From: Mikania micrantha
Taxonomy: Eukaryota > Streptophyta > Magnoliopsida > Asterales > Asteraceae
Length of the DNA: 64,000 nt
Direction: 5' to 3'
NCBI GenBank assembly: GCA_009363875.1
Contig: CM018690.1
Coordinates: forward strand, 16,943,692 to 17,007,691
This document shows positions 24,260 through 35,639 of this stretch, one piece after another. Positions within the stretch are counted from its first letter, which is position 1. Each line of letters begins with the position of its first letter. The position numbers were made by a program, and so were the translations under genes. The notes beneath the pieces were generated by a model, which had not been told where the DNA came from, did not search any database, and saw only the letters and a list, made by a program, of their open reading frames with translations.

Positions 24260-26115
24260 CATCCCCACACTTATCTCTTTTTCGTCCCTGAAAAAGGCTT
24301 ATGCAAAAATCTGGGATCATAGCTAAATAAGATAGTTTCTACACAATTAACATAGTCAATTTAAAATTCAACGCTTTGGAAAAGATTGCAAGTATTGTTA
24401 TCCTGTTAAACCCATACTGATTATTATTGTCCCTCAATCATGGTTCATTAAGTTCATGTTTTACATTTCATTTCATTTGACCCACACTTTGGAAATTTAA
24501 AATCAAATCAATCCTGGATTCTAGCTTTCAAGTCATCTTTACATATAAACAAACAAGAAATTTCTCAAATCAGATTTTTAAAATGGAAACAGATGGAAGC
24601 GTGAGCATTTTTCTTTTATCTTTCAGTCCATTGAATTTAACTTAGTGGTGTTTCAACCAGGCTGCAACCCGGCGTGTGACACATAAGTTTTTAATCCAAC
24701 TTCTTTTCTTTTAATTTTTCTTTTTACTCAGCTTGTTTGGTGAATTGGGGGCGCCATAAGACTCGGATTTATTCTCATAAAAAGAGTACTTATGTGCCAA
24801 TGCAAAAATCAGATTTTCAAAACTCTCATTTGTTATTATGCAAAGATTCATTTCTAGCTAGAAATCAGTTTCATCAATTCCAAATCCCCAAGATGTTTCC
24901 CATGAAATTCATGTATTTAAGTAAAATTTTTACCAATCCCACGGGATGAAAACAATCAGTTGAGCCTACTTACACATCCCATAACCAAAACATAAAACCC
25001 AAACCAACAAGTTAACCATGAAAGAAACCACAAAACCCATCTTTTCTATCATTTCCCATCATGCTTTGCAACCAACTTAAACAAGGACAAGAAAGATCTA
25101 AGCTAAAGATGTAAAAACAAAATAAAAATAAAAATTTTCAAAAATTTTCAAAAATTTTGACTCAAGAACTTAAGTAAACTAAAATTCAAAAACTAACTAA
25201 AAGAAAGCAAGACTAAAACAAAGTTTCCCATCCCCACACTTAAACTTTACATTGTCCCCAATGTAGAGAATAAGGAAAACCAAAAGAAAACTAAAAACTA
25301 AAAACTGAAAATGACTTAGCTGGTTAACGAGAAAACTGTCGAGTGCCAATCTTTCCACGAAGCTCCACAATCTACAACTTTTGCTCCACTGGCTATAAAC
25401 AATAACATAAAATCTACACAAAACAAAGATCAAACAAGCATCAACACTTCCAAAACAATATAATGATATCCATGATTAAGCCCAACCACCAACCGACCTT
25501 ACCAATTAACTAAAATAAACAAAGAAAAGCAAATCAAACAAGGAAAATTAAAAACTAACTAAGAATTTGAAAAATATCAATCCAATGCAACAAGAATGAA
25601 TTTAGGAAGTCTCCTATGTAGTGAATACGATGTATGAGAGCTAAATTAGGGGTAAAATTTGAAAACTAGGGTTTTTAAACATTTAAAAATATTCCAGGAC
25701 CCGTCGCGTACCGCAACAGATTTTTGAATGGCCGTCGCGCTACGCGACAGAAGTTTGACCCGCGAAGTTGACCATATTGTCGCGTAGCGCGACAAATTAC
25801 CCTCTGTGTGTCGCGTGACGCGACGTGGCGATTTTCACAGAAAGTTTTCCAGGTTTCCATGCCTTAGCCAAATTTTCAACCCCAAACTCACTCAACCATC
25901 CACAACTGTTCTAAAGCAAGAATTACATACCTGGTGGTTCCAATTCATCATAATGGTATCAAATTGACTAAAAACCTGCAAAACAAATTAAAACACACAA
26001 AAACGAAAACGAAAACGAAAAATGAAAAATGAAAAACTTCAACGACACTAAGAAACTACTAATTCTACAAACTCTACACTTGGGAGTTTAACCCAAGAGC
26101 TTCCTCAAACTCAAC
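24260..26115 (-). other. Athila-like element 1, noncoding 3' region and polypurine tract
   Basis: No polymerase coding remains. On the - strand the LTR is directly preceded by a purine-rich AAGTGTGGGGATG (24260-24272), a good polypurine tract. An internal copy of the conserved Athila-type signature GGGGACAATGTAAAGTTTAA followed by GTGTGGGGATGG lies at 25226-25260. The same signature occurs in the second Athila-like element at 63337-63376. Near 26055-26105 the inverted CTTGGG...CCCAAG motif resembles the GGGAGGCAACCCA box downstream of Athila coding regions. Four CG palindromes lie at 25699-25826. Confidence 0.75.
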
Positions 26116-28617
26116 TCAAGTAGAGGAATCAAGGGAAACCTCCTCCCTTGCCATCAAATCAGGACCACGATCACCTACATCCCATGGTCGTTCTCCCACA
26201 ACTTCATTCACACCTACATCATCACTAACCAAAATCACACCATCCACTTGATGGACTAACTCACCACAGGCCTTCATTGATTTTTCTATCTTCAAACAGA
26301 TGCTCTCATCACCCACTCTAAAAGTGAGTTTTCCCTCATACACATCTATGATGGCCTTAGCGGTGCGCAAGAATGGGCGCCCAAGAATGATGGGAACCAC
26401 CGTGTCCGCCTCCATATCCATCACCACAAAATCCACGGGAAACACAAACTTATCCACCTTGACTAACACATTCTTCAAAATCCCCCGTGGACACTTAACC
26501 GACCGATCCGCCAACGACAAGGTCATGCGTGTGGGGGACAAGTCACCAAGGGCTAGCTTCTCGTATAAAGAATGTGGCATCAGATTGATGCTAGCCCCTG
26601 AGTCCGCCAGAGCATACCTCCTTACATCATCTCCAAACAAGCACGGGATAGTAAACATTCCCGGATCTGCAAGCTTTTCGGGAAGCTTGTTTAAAATCAC
26701 CGCAGAACAACCCGCACTCAGTGGTATGTTGGCTACCTCTCCCAAACGGTCCTTAGACTTCAGCAATTCTTTTAGAAACTTAGCATATTTAGGAATACGC
26801 TGAAGGACATCAATGAGTGGGAGATTGATCTTCAATTGTCTGAAAATATCAAGGAAGTGCCCGTATTCCTTCGCATGCTTTTGATTAGTTAAGCGCGCGG
26901 GGTAAGGAACACGGGTAAGATCAATCTCCGGTGTGGGCTTACACATGACCGGTTTCTTCCCAACTACCGGTTTCTCAACTAGAGACTCACTGGTTGGTGC
27001 GGTACTTGCTGGGACTAGCCTCGTTTGCACCCTCCCAGGAGTCTCCATCTCAATTTCTTCATCCACCGGTTCCTCCTCAACTTCATCAACCGGTGGAATC
27101 ACCCTCTCACTCTCCTCAACTTCTACTAACACTGGTGGTATGAACACCTCTCCTCTACCTCCTCCAGAACGAGTAGTGACCGCCTTAACGTGGGCGTTTG
27201 GGTTGGTTTGGGGCTGACCCGGGAACTGGCCCTGAGGCCGTTCATCCAACCGTTTGGCAATGTCACCAACTGTTCTTTGTAAATCCAAGAACGCAGATTG
27301 CTGGTTCTTGAGGAGAACATCATGTTCATGTAGGATCTTCTGTGTAGTGGCATCCTTAGCCACTAACTGAGTTAACAATTCCTCTATCCTACCCAAACCA
27401 CCACCAGCACCTGAAGTGCTACCAGAACTACCACTCGGTTGCCCCTGCCCCTGGTTTTGACCAGAATGAAAACCAGGGGGATTACCTGAAGATCTATAAG
27501 TTTGGTTTGAATGATTTCCCCAACCGGGGTTATAAGACTGCCCAAACCTACCCTGTCCTCCTACATAATTCGCATGCTCCTGGCTCACTAAACACTCAGA
27601 AGTGGCATGACCACCTCTGCATATCTCACACCTATCTACTCTCATCTTCAACTCCTTTACATCCCTAGCTAAAGACTCAAGAGCAGCAGCAACACTAGTG
27701 TCCACATTGACGTGGTGAACTCCTCTTGTAGAAGAGGAGGAACTAGCAATAGGAGTGGAATTCCTATTTGATGACCGCTGCTCATGCTCGGCCTGAGCGA
27801 AGCTCTCAAAAAGATCATTACATTCGGCCACATCCCTCTTACCCATGAGGTGGCCTCCTGCAGAAGTGTCAAATCTGGCACGAGTCTCATATGTGAGCCC
27901 ATTGTAGAATTTCTCTACAAGGGCCCATTCAGACAAACCATACTGGGAGCATCGGCTAAGAAGATTTTGAAACCTTTCCCATGCAAGATAGTAAGGTTCA
28001 TCAGGGGCCATTCGGAATGAATGGATCTCATCTCTCAGGCGGGCGGCCTTGGCAGGTGGGAAGTACTTTTTAAGAAAAGCATCCCGAAGGCTAACCCAAG
28101 TAGTGAAAGTGCCTGGAGGATGAGAATCGAGCCAAGTAGCTGCTCGCCCCGACAAAGAAAAAGGAAAAAGCTGCATGAAAATCGCATCTTCGGTAGCACC
28201 TTGAAGATTAAAGGTGCCACAGATGCGTGTGAGCCGAGCAAGGTGCGCGGGTGCATCTTCATCATCACGACCATTAAACTGAGAGTTATTAATCGCAGTC
28301 ATGATATATGAAGGAATCTTCCATGAATTTTCATTCGGGATCGGTGGCAATAAAATGGGGTTATTAAGCCCCGTGAAACCCGCAGTGGCCTGCTGGTGAA
28401 CAGTGCGACGCGCTGCCATTTGTGGATCAAAAGGCACGCGTGGACTAGAGTGAGTAGAAGAAGTAGAAGAAGAAGACGGTGTGTGCTCAGAAAGATCAAC
28501 AGAAATGGGAGTAGAAGCACTTACCTCGCTCGTAGAACCTTCAGAAAAGTCCCGCGACTCGCTCCTTGATGGCAAAGAAAGCTCAGGTGGCGGTCCGTGT
28601 GAGCGTAGGTGGGGCAT
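26116..28617 (-). CDS. Gag-protease polyprotein of Athila-like element 1
   Basis: An intact 833-residue frame. After a Ser-rich N-terminus comes the retrotransposon Gag domain (about residues 125-280; AATWLDSHPPGTFTTW and FLKKYFPPAKAARLRDEI). It would assemble the virus-like particle in the cytoplasm. A single zinc knuckle C330-x2-C333-x3-H337-x4-C342 has the short spacing I associate with Athila Gags. A Gly/Gln/Ser-rich stretch and a coiled coil (about 408-460) follow. The aspartic protease is at about 655-775, with active site D672-S-G-A in LADSGASINLMP and the flap/C-terminal ILGRPF at 745-750. The frame then ends after about 60 residues with no RT. The first Met lies about 150 nt after the primer site. 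Codons are open throughout, fitting recent activity. Confidence 0.93.
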   Translation of the reverse strand: MPHLRSHGPPPELSLPSRSESRDFSEGSTSEVSASTPISVDLSEHTPSSSSTSSTHSSPRVPFDPQMAARRTVHQQATAGFTGLNNPILLPPIPNENSWKIPSYIMTAINNSQFNGRDDEDAPAHLARLTRICGTFNLQGATEDAIFMQLFPFSLSGRAATWLDSHPPGTFTTWVSLRDAFLKKYFPPAKAARLRDEIHSFRMAPDEPYYLAWERFQNLLSRCSQYGLSEWALVEKFYNGLTYETRARFDTSAGGHLMGKRDVAECNDLFESFAQAEHEQRSSNRNSTPIASSSSSTRGVHHVNVDTSVAAALESLARDVKELKMRVDRCEICRGGHATSECLVSQEHANYVGGQGRFGQSYNPGWGNHSNQTYRSSGNPPGFHSGQNQGQGQPSGSSGSTSGAGGGLGRIEELLTQLVAKDATTQKILHEHDVLLKNQQSAFLDLQRTVGDIAKRLDERPQGQFPGQPQTNPNAHVKAVTTRSGGGRGEVFIPPVLVEVEESERVIPPVDEVEEEPVDEEIEMETPGRVQTRLVPASTAPTSESLVEKPVVGKKPVMCKPTPEIDLTRVPYPARLTNQKHAKEYGHFLDIFRQLKINLPLIDVLQRIPKYAKFLKELLKSKDRLGEVANIPLSAGCSAVILNKLPEKLADPGMFTIPCLFGDDVRRYALADSGASINLMPHSLYEKLALGDLSPTRMTLSLADRSVKCPRGILKNVLVKVDKFVFPVDFVVMDMEADTVVPIILGRPFLRTAKAIIDVYEGKLTFRVGDESICLKIEKSMKACGELVHQVDGVILVSDDVGVNEVVGERPWDVGDRGPDLMAREEVSLDSST

Positions 28618-28763
28618 ACACTACCAAACCTGCAATCAAATAAAAGCAAATCAAAAAGAAATAAAACAAAACAAAATAAAGATAAACTAAAATTGAAAAG
28701 CAAAATAAACACAATTATGCACAGATAAGAACAAGAACTAGTTGGCACAATCGACTAAGAAAT

Positions 28764-28780
28764 CCCCGGCAACGGCGCCA
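28764..28780 (-). promoter_or_regulatory. Primer binding site, tRNA-Asp
   Basis: The + strand CCCCGGCAACGGCGCCA equals the 3' end, with CCA, of plant tRNA-Asp(GUC), so the - strand template would pair with it. It starts six bases from the LTR edge. tRNA-Asp priming is usual for Athila. Confidence 0.92.
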
Positions 28781-28786
28781 AAAACT

Positions 28787-30530
28787 TGATGTCGACAGAG
28801 CTTAGTTAATAAACTAACTAAAAACCGACTCTAAAACTAGACAAAAAGTAATAAATCTAGACTCTCTAAAACCTAAGCTACCGACAGGCAAGTGTACCTA
28901 TCGTATGTAGCAAGACAAAAGTAAGTCCGGATATCGAACCCACAGACTTCTACAGACTGTACTAACTAGACTCAATGACTTATCTATAAAAATTTGTACT
29001 TAACTAAAATAATAATAAAGAAGGGGGGTTTTCTAGTAAAACTAATAATGACTTAAATAGACTAAAACAGACGAGCAAACAAAGACTAAATCAGAGGAGA
29101 AAAAGAAACACTACCTAGGCTTGAATCATATACATGCTTGACAAGTTTCTATCGAGGATTGGAACTAATGTGATACCGGGATCTTATATTACTAAACTCA
29201 CAGGAAATCTAGAGCACCCTCGACCCTTCTCAAGGATAGTCAACTAAAGTTCCTACAAGCCGTTAAACCACCGGATACATGGATTTCCCTCACAGGTCAT
29301 CCAACTATTTATGAAATATCCACTAGATTATCTACCTCACAGTATAATAATCTCAAAACACCTAAGAAATAACCGTTAAACAATCTACCTCACGGCGCGA
29401 CAGTTACAGTTCACTTAAATGCTAGGGACAACTTGGATTTTCCTATTGGACTCAATAAACAAGGTTTAATAGACAAATTAGATTGATCTTCTCACGAAGG
29501 CTCTAACCTAGCAATCTAAAAACCAAGACTTATCGACAACTTCTCACCTCACGGCTATTAAAGTTAGTTGCACATCTTAATCGTCTAAATCATAACAAAA
29601 CATTCCTATGAATCACTCGGCCTAAGCAACTCATCTACTAATCAAGAACACACAGTAATTGATTCTAGCATGCACCTATTTCGCGACAGACAATCGCCAA
29701 GACACATGAGGAACATAACATCAATCATTCAACAATCAAAGACATACATATACATCCAATATTCAAAACCAAATCTTTAAATCATAAATCCATCACATCA
29801 TATTGTTCCAAAACCGAATCAAACCAAAATCAAACATGCATAATCTTCTAACCTAGATAGTTCTAAAAGTTTAGCCACAAAACATCATATGAAAACAAAC
29901 CATAATCTGTTTAATGTGTGAAAACATAAGATTCAAAGAGAAACTAAGAGAAATAAAGAAAACCGAATGAAGAACACCCGAAATCTTCAATCCTAAGCCT
30001 TGATTCTTCAATCCAGTGCTTCCCAAACCTTGAGATCGCCTCTAATCGCCCCTAGCTGTCTCTCTGATCGTTCAGAATCGAATCCCCCTCCTTCCAGCCG
30101 TTTTCCCATGTTAAACTCGAAAAACTGCATTCTTAACCCTGTCGCGTAACGCGACAGGTCCCTCTAACCCCTCGCGTAGCGCAACGGGTTCTACTACCCG
30201 ACAAAATAGTCGGGTCAACCGGCATTATTAAGTGAGGGGCATTTCAGACATTTCCACCTGTCGCGTAGCGCGACAGGGTTTCTTGTGGTCCTCGCGTAGC
30301 GCGAGGAGTTGAAAAATCCATAATTCTTCTACTTTTGTCTTCGGATTTGTTCTCGACCAACTGGGAGCTCTATTTCTTGATCTTTTGCTCCAAAATGATA
30401 TGTTTATTACCTGCAAGCATAAAATTACCAAATTGTGAAGAACCAGCATAAATCGACTCTAAAAACTAATAAACTGTACAGAAACTCGAAAGAAACAAAT
30501 AGAAAAATAGATGTGTTTTGCAACACATCA
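28787..30530 (-). repeat. Athila-like element 1, 5' LTR
   Basis: 1,744 bp, starting TGATGTCGACAGAGC on the + strand. It contains promoter and polyadenylation functions by position. No TATA box was assigned. Confidence 0.95.
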
Positions 30531-31475
30531 ACCAACTGGTAAGGCCACAGGATCCATCTCCTCTGGATTAAACAAAACAGACAAAGGCAAAAGGAAGTTA
30601 ACCCCAGAGGAGGAAGCTGAGCAAGAGGAGAGGAGGGTACCGAAGAAGAAGGGCCGACCAGATACTTCCTTGGATGGAGAAATTCTCAGACTTTCTGGTC
30701 TCCTCCAAGAGAAGGGTTTTGATGTGGATGATATACTTAACTGGTCGGTACCTCGAATGATCTCTGAGCTGGACAGAGTGCAGCAACTAGAACAGGCTGC
30801 TGTTGCATCCAAAGTTGCGGCAGTCCTCGCAAAGAAACAAAAAGAGGCTGCCTACCGAGAGAAGATGAAGAAGATCCTAGTGAACTATGGATTCTCTCGG
30901 CAGCAGCTTGGCCCAATGAAGAACTCTACCATGGACATGAACTTAAGAGAAATCAAAAGGAAGATAGCCAAAGGAGAGTTGCTTTCAATGGAGCATATCC
31001 AGGCTCAGAGGGAAAGTTTAAACTTAGGCTTTAGGGGAAGAATTATCTTTGACACACCCCTCTCTAGTTCTGCAATTAGAGAAGGAGAGGAGATGATGTA
31101 TGGTGCCTCAAAGGAAGCACTCTTCCCTAAGCAAGAGCCTCTCTCCCCTCCATCCAGTCCATCCTATGAGAACATGCCTATATCTTCAGTGATCAAGATA
31201 AACAGAGGAGCTACAAAGAAAACAACCACAGCTCCTAATCCTGATATATCAACAAGGGAAGATGAGAGGAGATCTGAAGAACCAGCTGCTGCTAAGGATG
31301 CAGCAGTAGAAGAGGCTGAAGAAGCCACTGCAGCCGAAGCTGAAGTAACATCAGCTGCTGAAGAAGCTGAGGAAGCTCAAGAGACCAGAGATCAGAGGGA
31401 TCTAGCCATGGTCACAGTCCAAGCCAAGAAAAGGAGAAGGAAGACCATGTCTAGAAGAAGAAAAAGGACTGCAAG
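30531..31475 (+). pseudogene. Unrecognised ORF, segment 2
   Basis: After removal of the Athila-like insertion and one ACCAA copy, the frame of 22301-22514 continues directly here. The codon is split between 22514 and 30536. About 310 residues are free of stops. There is a lysine-rich start (KKKGRP), an alpha-helical middle with coiled-coil character (SELDRVQQLEQAAVASKVAAVLAKKQKEA), a segment rich in Ser/Pro, an Ala/Glu-rich repeat (EEAEEATAAEAEV) and a basic tail (KKRRRK, RRRKR) that could be a nuclear signal. It is cut at 31475 by the solo LTR. Function unknown. The helical core from about 30680 to 31060 is the best region for a profile search. Confidence 0.7.
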
Positions 31476-32241
31476 TGTCACACCCCGAGCCGGCGGGACG
31501 GATAGACTTCCCCGCCGGGCGGAAGGTTCTCGGGGCGCGATATCGTAAGTGATAATCGTGATGATGAGATTGTTTACATAGCATCAACATTGAGAATAAC
31601 TAAAGCACAATAAAGCATTAAACTCGGATTACAAAGTTAAATTACAATATCAATGTTCGGTAATTTAACTAAGTAAACCAATCAAAAGAATCAAATGTTT
31701 ACTATCTTGTAACTGTACAAGATGTCAAAAGTGATTCGTATCAATAACAAAAGATGTGCTTTCCAAAAGTCTACTAGGTCCTCTATCTGGGCATCCTAGT
31801 ATGCAACCCTGGATCCTTAGCCTATTCCTGTACGTCACCTGAGAAAGCATGTAAGAAAACAAAGTCAATACAATGGTTGGTGAGTTCATATAGTTTAAAA
31901 GTTGAAAATAGCTTTAGCAAACCTCTTTCGGTAAAACCTTAACCTCATTAACATCACATGTAATATCCAAACCGGTATGCTTATATATAGGGCATACGAA
32001 AGGGTCGAGCCTACAACCCGCCCAGACGCGATCCCACCACATACTAATCCGTATATGACACTGTTGTTAAGGATAATTAAGTATTTTACCTACCATTCAA
32101 TCCCGTCTTCATCATAGCTTTAGTATGCTGTTTCAAAGTTTACAAGTTTATAGCATTCATGTAGATTAGCTTTAGAGTAAGATGTACAAGCACTATTGTT
32201 TCACAAATCATAGTTTAGCTTTCACCAATCTCATGCGTGGG

Positions 32242-32650
32242 TACAAGCTTTGCTCTAGCAATGTTTAGCATTTACGTAGTCCACAGCTAGATACAAGCTT
32301 TGCTCTAGCAATGTTTAGCCATTACGTATCTCATGAATTGGTTTAGGCTTAGCATTCGAATAGTTTATCATTTACGTATCTCATATATGCAGATACAAGC
32401 CTTGCTCTAGCAATGTTTGGCAATTACGTATCCCATATATAGACACAAGCTGTGAACACACATAGTTTAGCATTTACATATCTCATATATAGACACAAGC
32501 CTTGCTCTAGCAATGTTTGGCATTTACGTATCTCATATATAGATAAAAGCTTAGCATCCTAATAGTTTAGCTTTCGAGTATCTCAATGCATGGGTACAAG
32601 CTTTGCTCTAGCAATGTTTAGCAATTACGTAGCCCATGAATAGATACAAG
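32242..32650. repeat. Tandem repeat, about 51-bp unit, 8 copies
   Basis: Units begin ACAAGCTTTGCTCTAGCAAT and continue with GTTTAGCATTTACGTATCTC. Starts are near 32242, 32292, 32344, 32393, 32444, 32496, 32546 and 32598. Some units carry the variant AGCTTAGCATCCTAATAG. Confidence 0.9.
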
Positions 32651-32689
32651 CTTAGCATTTAGCATACAATCATGGCTTTGAGCATATAA

Positions 32690-32900
32690 TTTGAGTATAT
32701 AGTCTGTAACATTATCATTGTGCATGTAGTTTAAGCATAGAGTTTTATAGCATAATCCTTGAGCATAGTGTCTGAGCATAGAGTTTATAGCATAAGCATC
32801 AAGCATTTAGTTTAAGCTTAGAGTTTTTAGCATAAGCATCAAGCATTTAGTTTAAGCTTAAAGTTTTTAGCATAAGCATCAACCATATAGTTTAAGTCTT
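32690..32900. repeat. Tandem repeat, about 47-bp unit
   Basis: Three good copies and one poor copy of a unit containing AGCATAAGCATCAAGCATTT followed by AGTTTAAGCTTAGAGTTTTT. Confidence 0.85.
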
Positions 32901-33627
32901 AGTTTCATGCTCCCTACATAAGAGTTACAAGCTTAAGCATTCGTATAAGCATCCTGAGTATGAGTAAAAGCATTTAATAAACATTTCAACAATTGTTTAA
33001 AATGTTTAACATGCTTCTCAGTCCCGAGGTAAAAACAAATATGTTTGAAAAGGGACAAATGAACTCACCTTGTGGTTGAAGTGGTTGACTAAGTTTAAAC
33101 AATAATGCACACGCTCGTTGTTGTGTTTGTGGTAGTATTCCCGATCATGTATTGATTTTCACATGGTTTGCAATTTATAAGTATAAGTCGTAGTGAATAG
33201 TGTGCGTGTACGTGTTAACCCTAAATTGGCTAACGCCCGCAAGTCTTGGTCTTTATTTGGCCATATTTACTTGTTATTGACTTTAGTGATACTTAACCCA
33301 ATGAGTTTGGTGTTAATAAACCTTGTTATTGATTTCATGCTCAACTTGATTCATTGTCATCCTACAAGAGGTTCTAGGTATAAAACTTAGGTTTTAGATG
33401 ATGAGTTAGTAAACCGTAACCTCTTGTAGCATAGCTATATGTTATCATTTTCCCATTTGCATTATCCTTCTTGTAATACTTAGCCAAACACCTCAAAGAT
33501 TAGAGTTTTAAGTTTTTGTATAATGTATCTAGTCAAATTATTACTATCATTGTAGTAAGTTTAGGAGTCTATGCTCGTTACCCCCTTACTCCTTTCGTTT
33601 CTTGTGTTTATTGTAACCGAATTCATG

Positions 33628-33845
33628 TGGGCCAAATAAAGATGGGCCGAATAAATCCAGGTAGGCCGAACGGTTCTTTGGGCCTTATGAGTCGTGCGTG
33701 GGCCAATTATTGGGCCCATGGTTTTCATGGTTTAAACTAATCGAGGATGGGCTAAAATAGTTCCTGGGCCGGCGGTTGAGTGGGCCAAGGGAGTTACATG
33801 GGCCTAAAACGGGCCGAGTATTTATGTGTATGGGCCAGATTATAT
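33628..33845. promoter_or_regulatory. TGGGCC motif array in family-2 LTR
   Basis: Nine copies of TGGGCC occur in about 220 bp, plus TAGGCCG, TGGGCT and CGGGCCG variants. TGGGCC/T is the plant site II element recognised by TCP transcription factors. Its use here is inferred. Confidence 0.6.
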
Positions 33846-33939
33846 TGATCAAATGAAAAGCGGCCAGCATATGTCAAAATGGGGTTTGGGCAGATTAGAA
33901 CATGCATGGCCGACCAAGTGAAATGGATGGGTGTGGTTT

Positions 33940-34410
33940 TCCAGCGAACCTCAGCCTAAGTTGGTCGATGGTTAGGCTCTACTTTTTAACCAACAAACCT
34001 TAGGGTTCGCCCAGGTGGTGTTCGACTATAGCACAGGTTCGCCTGCCATGAGTTCATCCCGGTGGGTTCGTGGGTGAGGAACGAGGTTAGTGGACAACAC
34101 ACAGTCATAGGTTCGTTCATGATGAGGAAGGGTTCGGCTGCATGCTCGTGGTTGGCAGGTTCGGGTGGTTGATGCATGGTTCGGCCGAAGGTTTCTTGCA
34201 GGTTCGGCTGGTGAAGATTGAACCCAAGGTTTGGCTAGGGCTCGCAGCAACCATGAAGATAGGTTCGTAGGTCATGGCTAGGTTCGGCTGGTCTTAGCTG
34301 CGCGTGGAAGGTTCATTGATAGAGGGAAGGTTCGCTTGAGGTAGGAGGGTTCGCCCTAGGTTCGGTTGTGTGGGTTCGCCAGCCTTGCACAGGTTCGGCC
34401 ATACCCCCCT
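33940..34410. repeat. GGTTCG-rich degenerate repeat
   Basis: About fifteen occurrences of AGGTTCG(G/C) with irregular 20-40 bp spacing. Typical are AGGTTCGGCTGGT and GGTTCGCC. The stretch is more GC-rich than its surroundings. Confidence 0.7.
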
Positions 34411-35639
34411 GCGAACCTGCAACTCTTTATTCATCATCTCCATTGATCTCTCACTGATGGAGGGCTGGTTTTCGTGGTATTGTTAAGTGAGAGGTGATTC
34501 TCGTGGGTGTATAGTGTGAGTGCATGAGTTTCTCAACCGGTTGTGTGTTAGGGTCAGAAGAAATGAAAGAAAACCCTATTTTTCGTGGCTTTTCAAGCTT
34601 AATATCTCGAGTTACCGTGGATAATTCTTTAGATCTGCTGTACTTCCTTGTAGAGGAGGTTGCTAGCTACGTGTGGATACCAAGAACTTGTGATTTCATC
34701 AACAAATGATCAAGATCTTGTAGTTGGAAGTTGATAATTTTAAAGAGAGAGGGTAAACGGTTGGGAGATAGAGAGAGAGGGAAAAGTAATAAATGAGGTG
34801 AAATAGCCTCATTCAAACTTTAAATACCCCGAAGGTATTCGGGTTCGTTTCGGTTGATCGGTTTTCGTTTTCGTCGTGTTTCCGGCACGTTACGCGCGTG
34901 TTTTATAATTTAAATAAAAAAGGAATTTATTTTCGAATGTTTAGAAGGTGGTTATTTCTAGTAAATCTTTTAATTTAGCTTTTCTTGAATTATTTATCGT
35001 AATTTATTATTTTTACGCGTTTCGTTAACTTGCGTCACCATTTCGCGTATTCTATGTCTTTTAATTAAAATAACTTTATTTGTAGTATTTATAAAAGGTT
35101 GTGATTCCTAATAAATGTTAAACATTTAATTCTCTTAAATTATTTTCGTTCGTTTCGAAATTCGTTTTCGTTTCGTCAGAACGTGTCACCTTCGCGCGTA
35201 TTCGTTCGAATTGTCACCCGGACGAACACGACGTCGGTTTCACTTTCTGATTCTTGCTTTCTACTTTTAAATCATCGTTTCAGAACATTTAAACTTTCAG
35301 ATTTAATCGTACAGTTCGTTCGTCACCTATACGAATAATTCATCGGTTTAGCATTCCGAAACAACAACCGTTATGGTTTTGTTTTGTTTAACCTTACATA
35401 CGTTTATACATAATAGCATCAAATCAAGCATTTGTGTGTCAGTTCTGTGTTGTCTGATGTGTTTCTGACTGTTAAACCATGAGGTTTAAAGCATATTTCA
35501 GACCAATAGCATAATAGTTTAGTGTCAAGCATCAAGTGTCAATAGCATATAAATAGTTTCACATAGTGTGTACCTGAGTTACTGTGCAAATTACTGTAGA
35601 GATCACTTTTCCGGCAACGCGTCCAGCACTAATGTTACA

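Larger units (their letters stand above)
22515..30530 (-). mobile_element. Athila-like LTR retrotransposon, gag-protease only
   Basis: Two LTRs (22515-24259 and 28787-30530) begin TGATGTCGACAGAGC and end AACACATCA. The 5-mer ACCAA at 22510-22514 and 30531-30535 is the target duplication. The element reads on the - strand: 5' LTR on the right, then a tRNA-Asp primer site, Gag-protease ORF, noncoding 3' region, purine-rich tract and 3' LTR. There is no reverse transcriptase, RNase H or integrase anywhere in the 4.5-kb interior. By eye the LTRs differ by three substitutions and one G-run indel, so insertion is recent. Mobilisation would need enzymes from an autonomous relative. Confidence 0.95.
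31476..35639 (-). mobile_element. Solo LTR, family 2
   Basis: It starts TGTCACACCCCGAGCCGGCG and ends CACTAATGTTACA. The exact 5-mer GCAAG at 31471-31475 and 35640-35644 is the target duplication. At 4,164 bp it is a very long LTR, swollen by tandem repeats (32242-32650, 32690-32900), a TGGGCC array and a GGTTCG-rich stretch. It shares its start, CGGGCGGAAGGTTCTCGGGG and scattered later blocks with the copy at 35694. Confidence 0.92.

Noticed and set aside
26300..26803. 167-codon + strand frame opposite the Athila-like Gag-protease
   Set aside because: Lies wholly antisense to an intact conserved polyprotein; no recognisable domain.
30511..30535. ATG at 30511 as start of the 345-codon frame
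   Set aside because: It lies in the retrotransposon LTR and target duplication. The true frame comes from 22514.
32242..32650. CRISPR-like array of regular repeats
   Set aside because: Units are contiguous and degenerate with no unique spacers, in a plant LTR.
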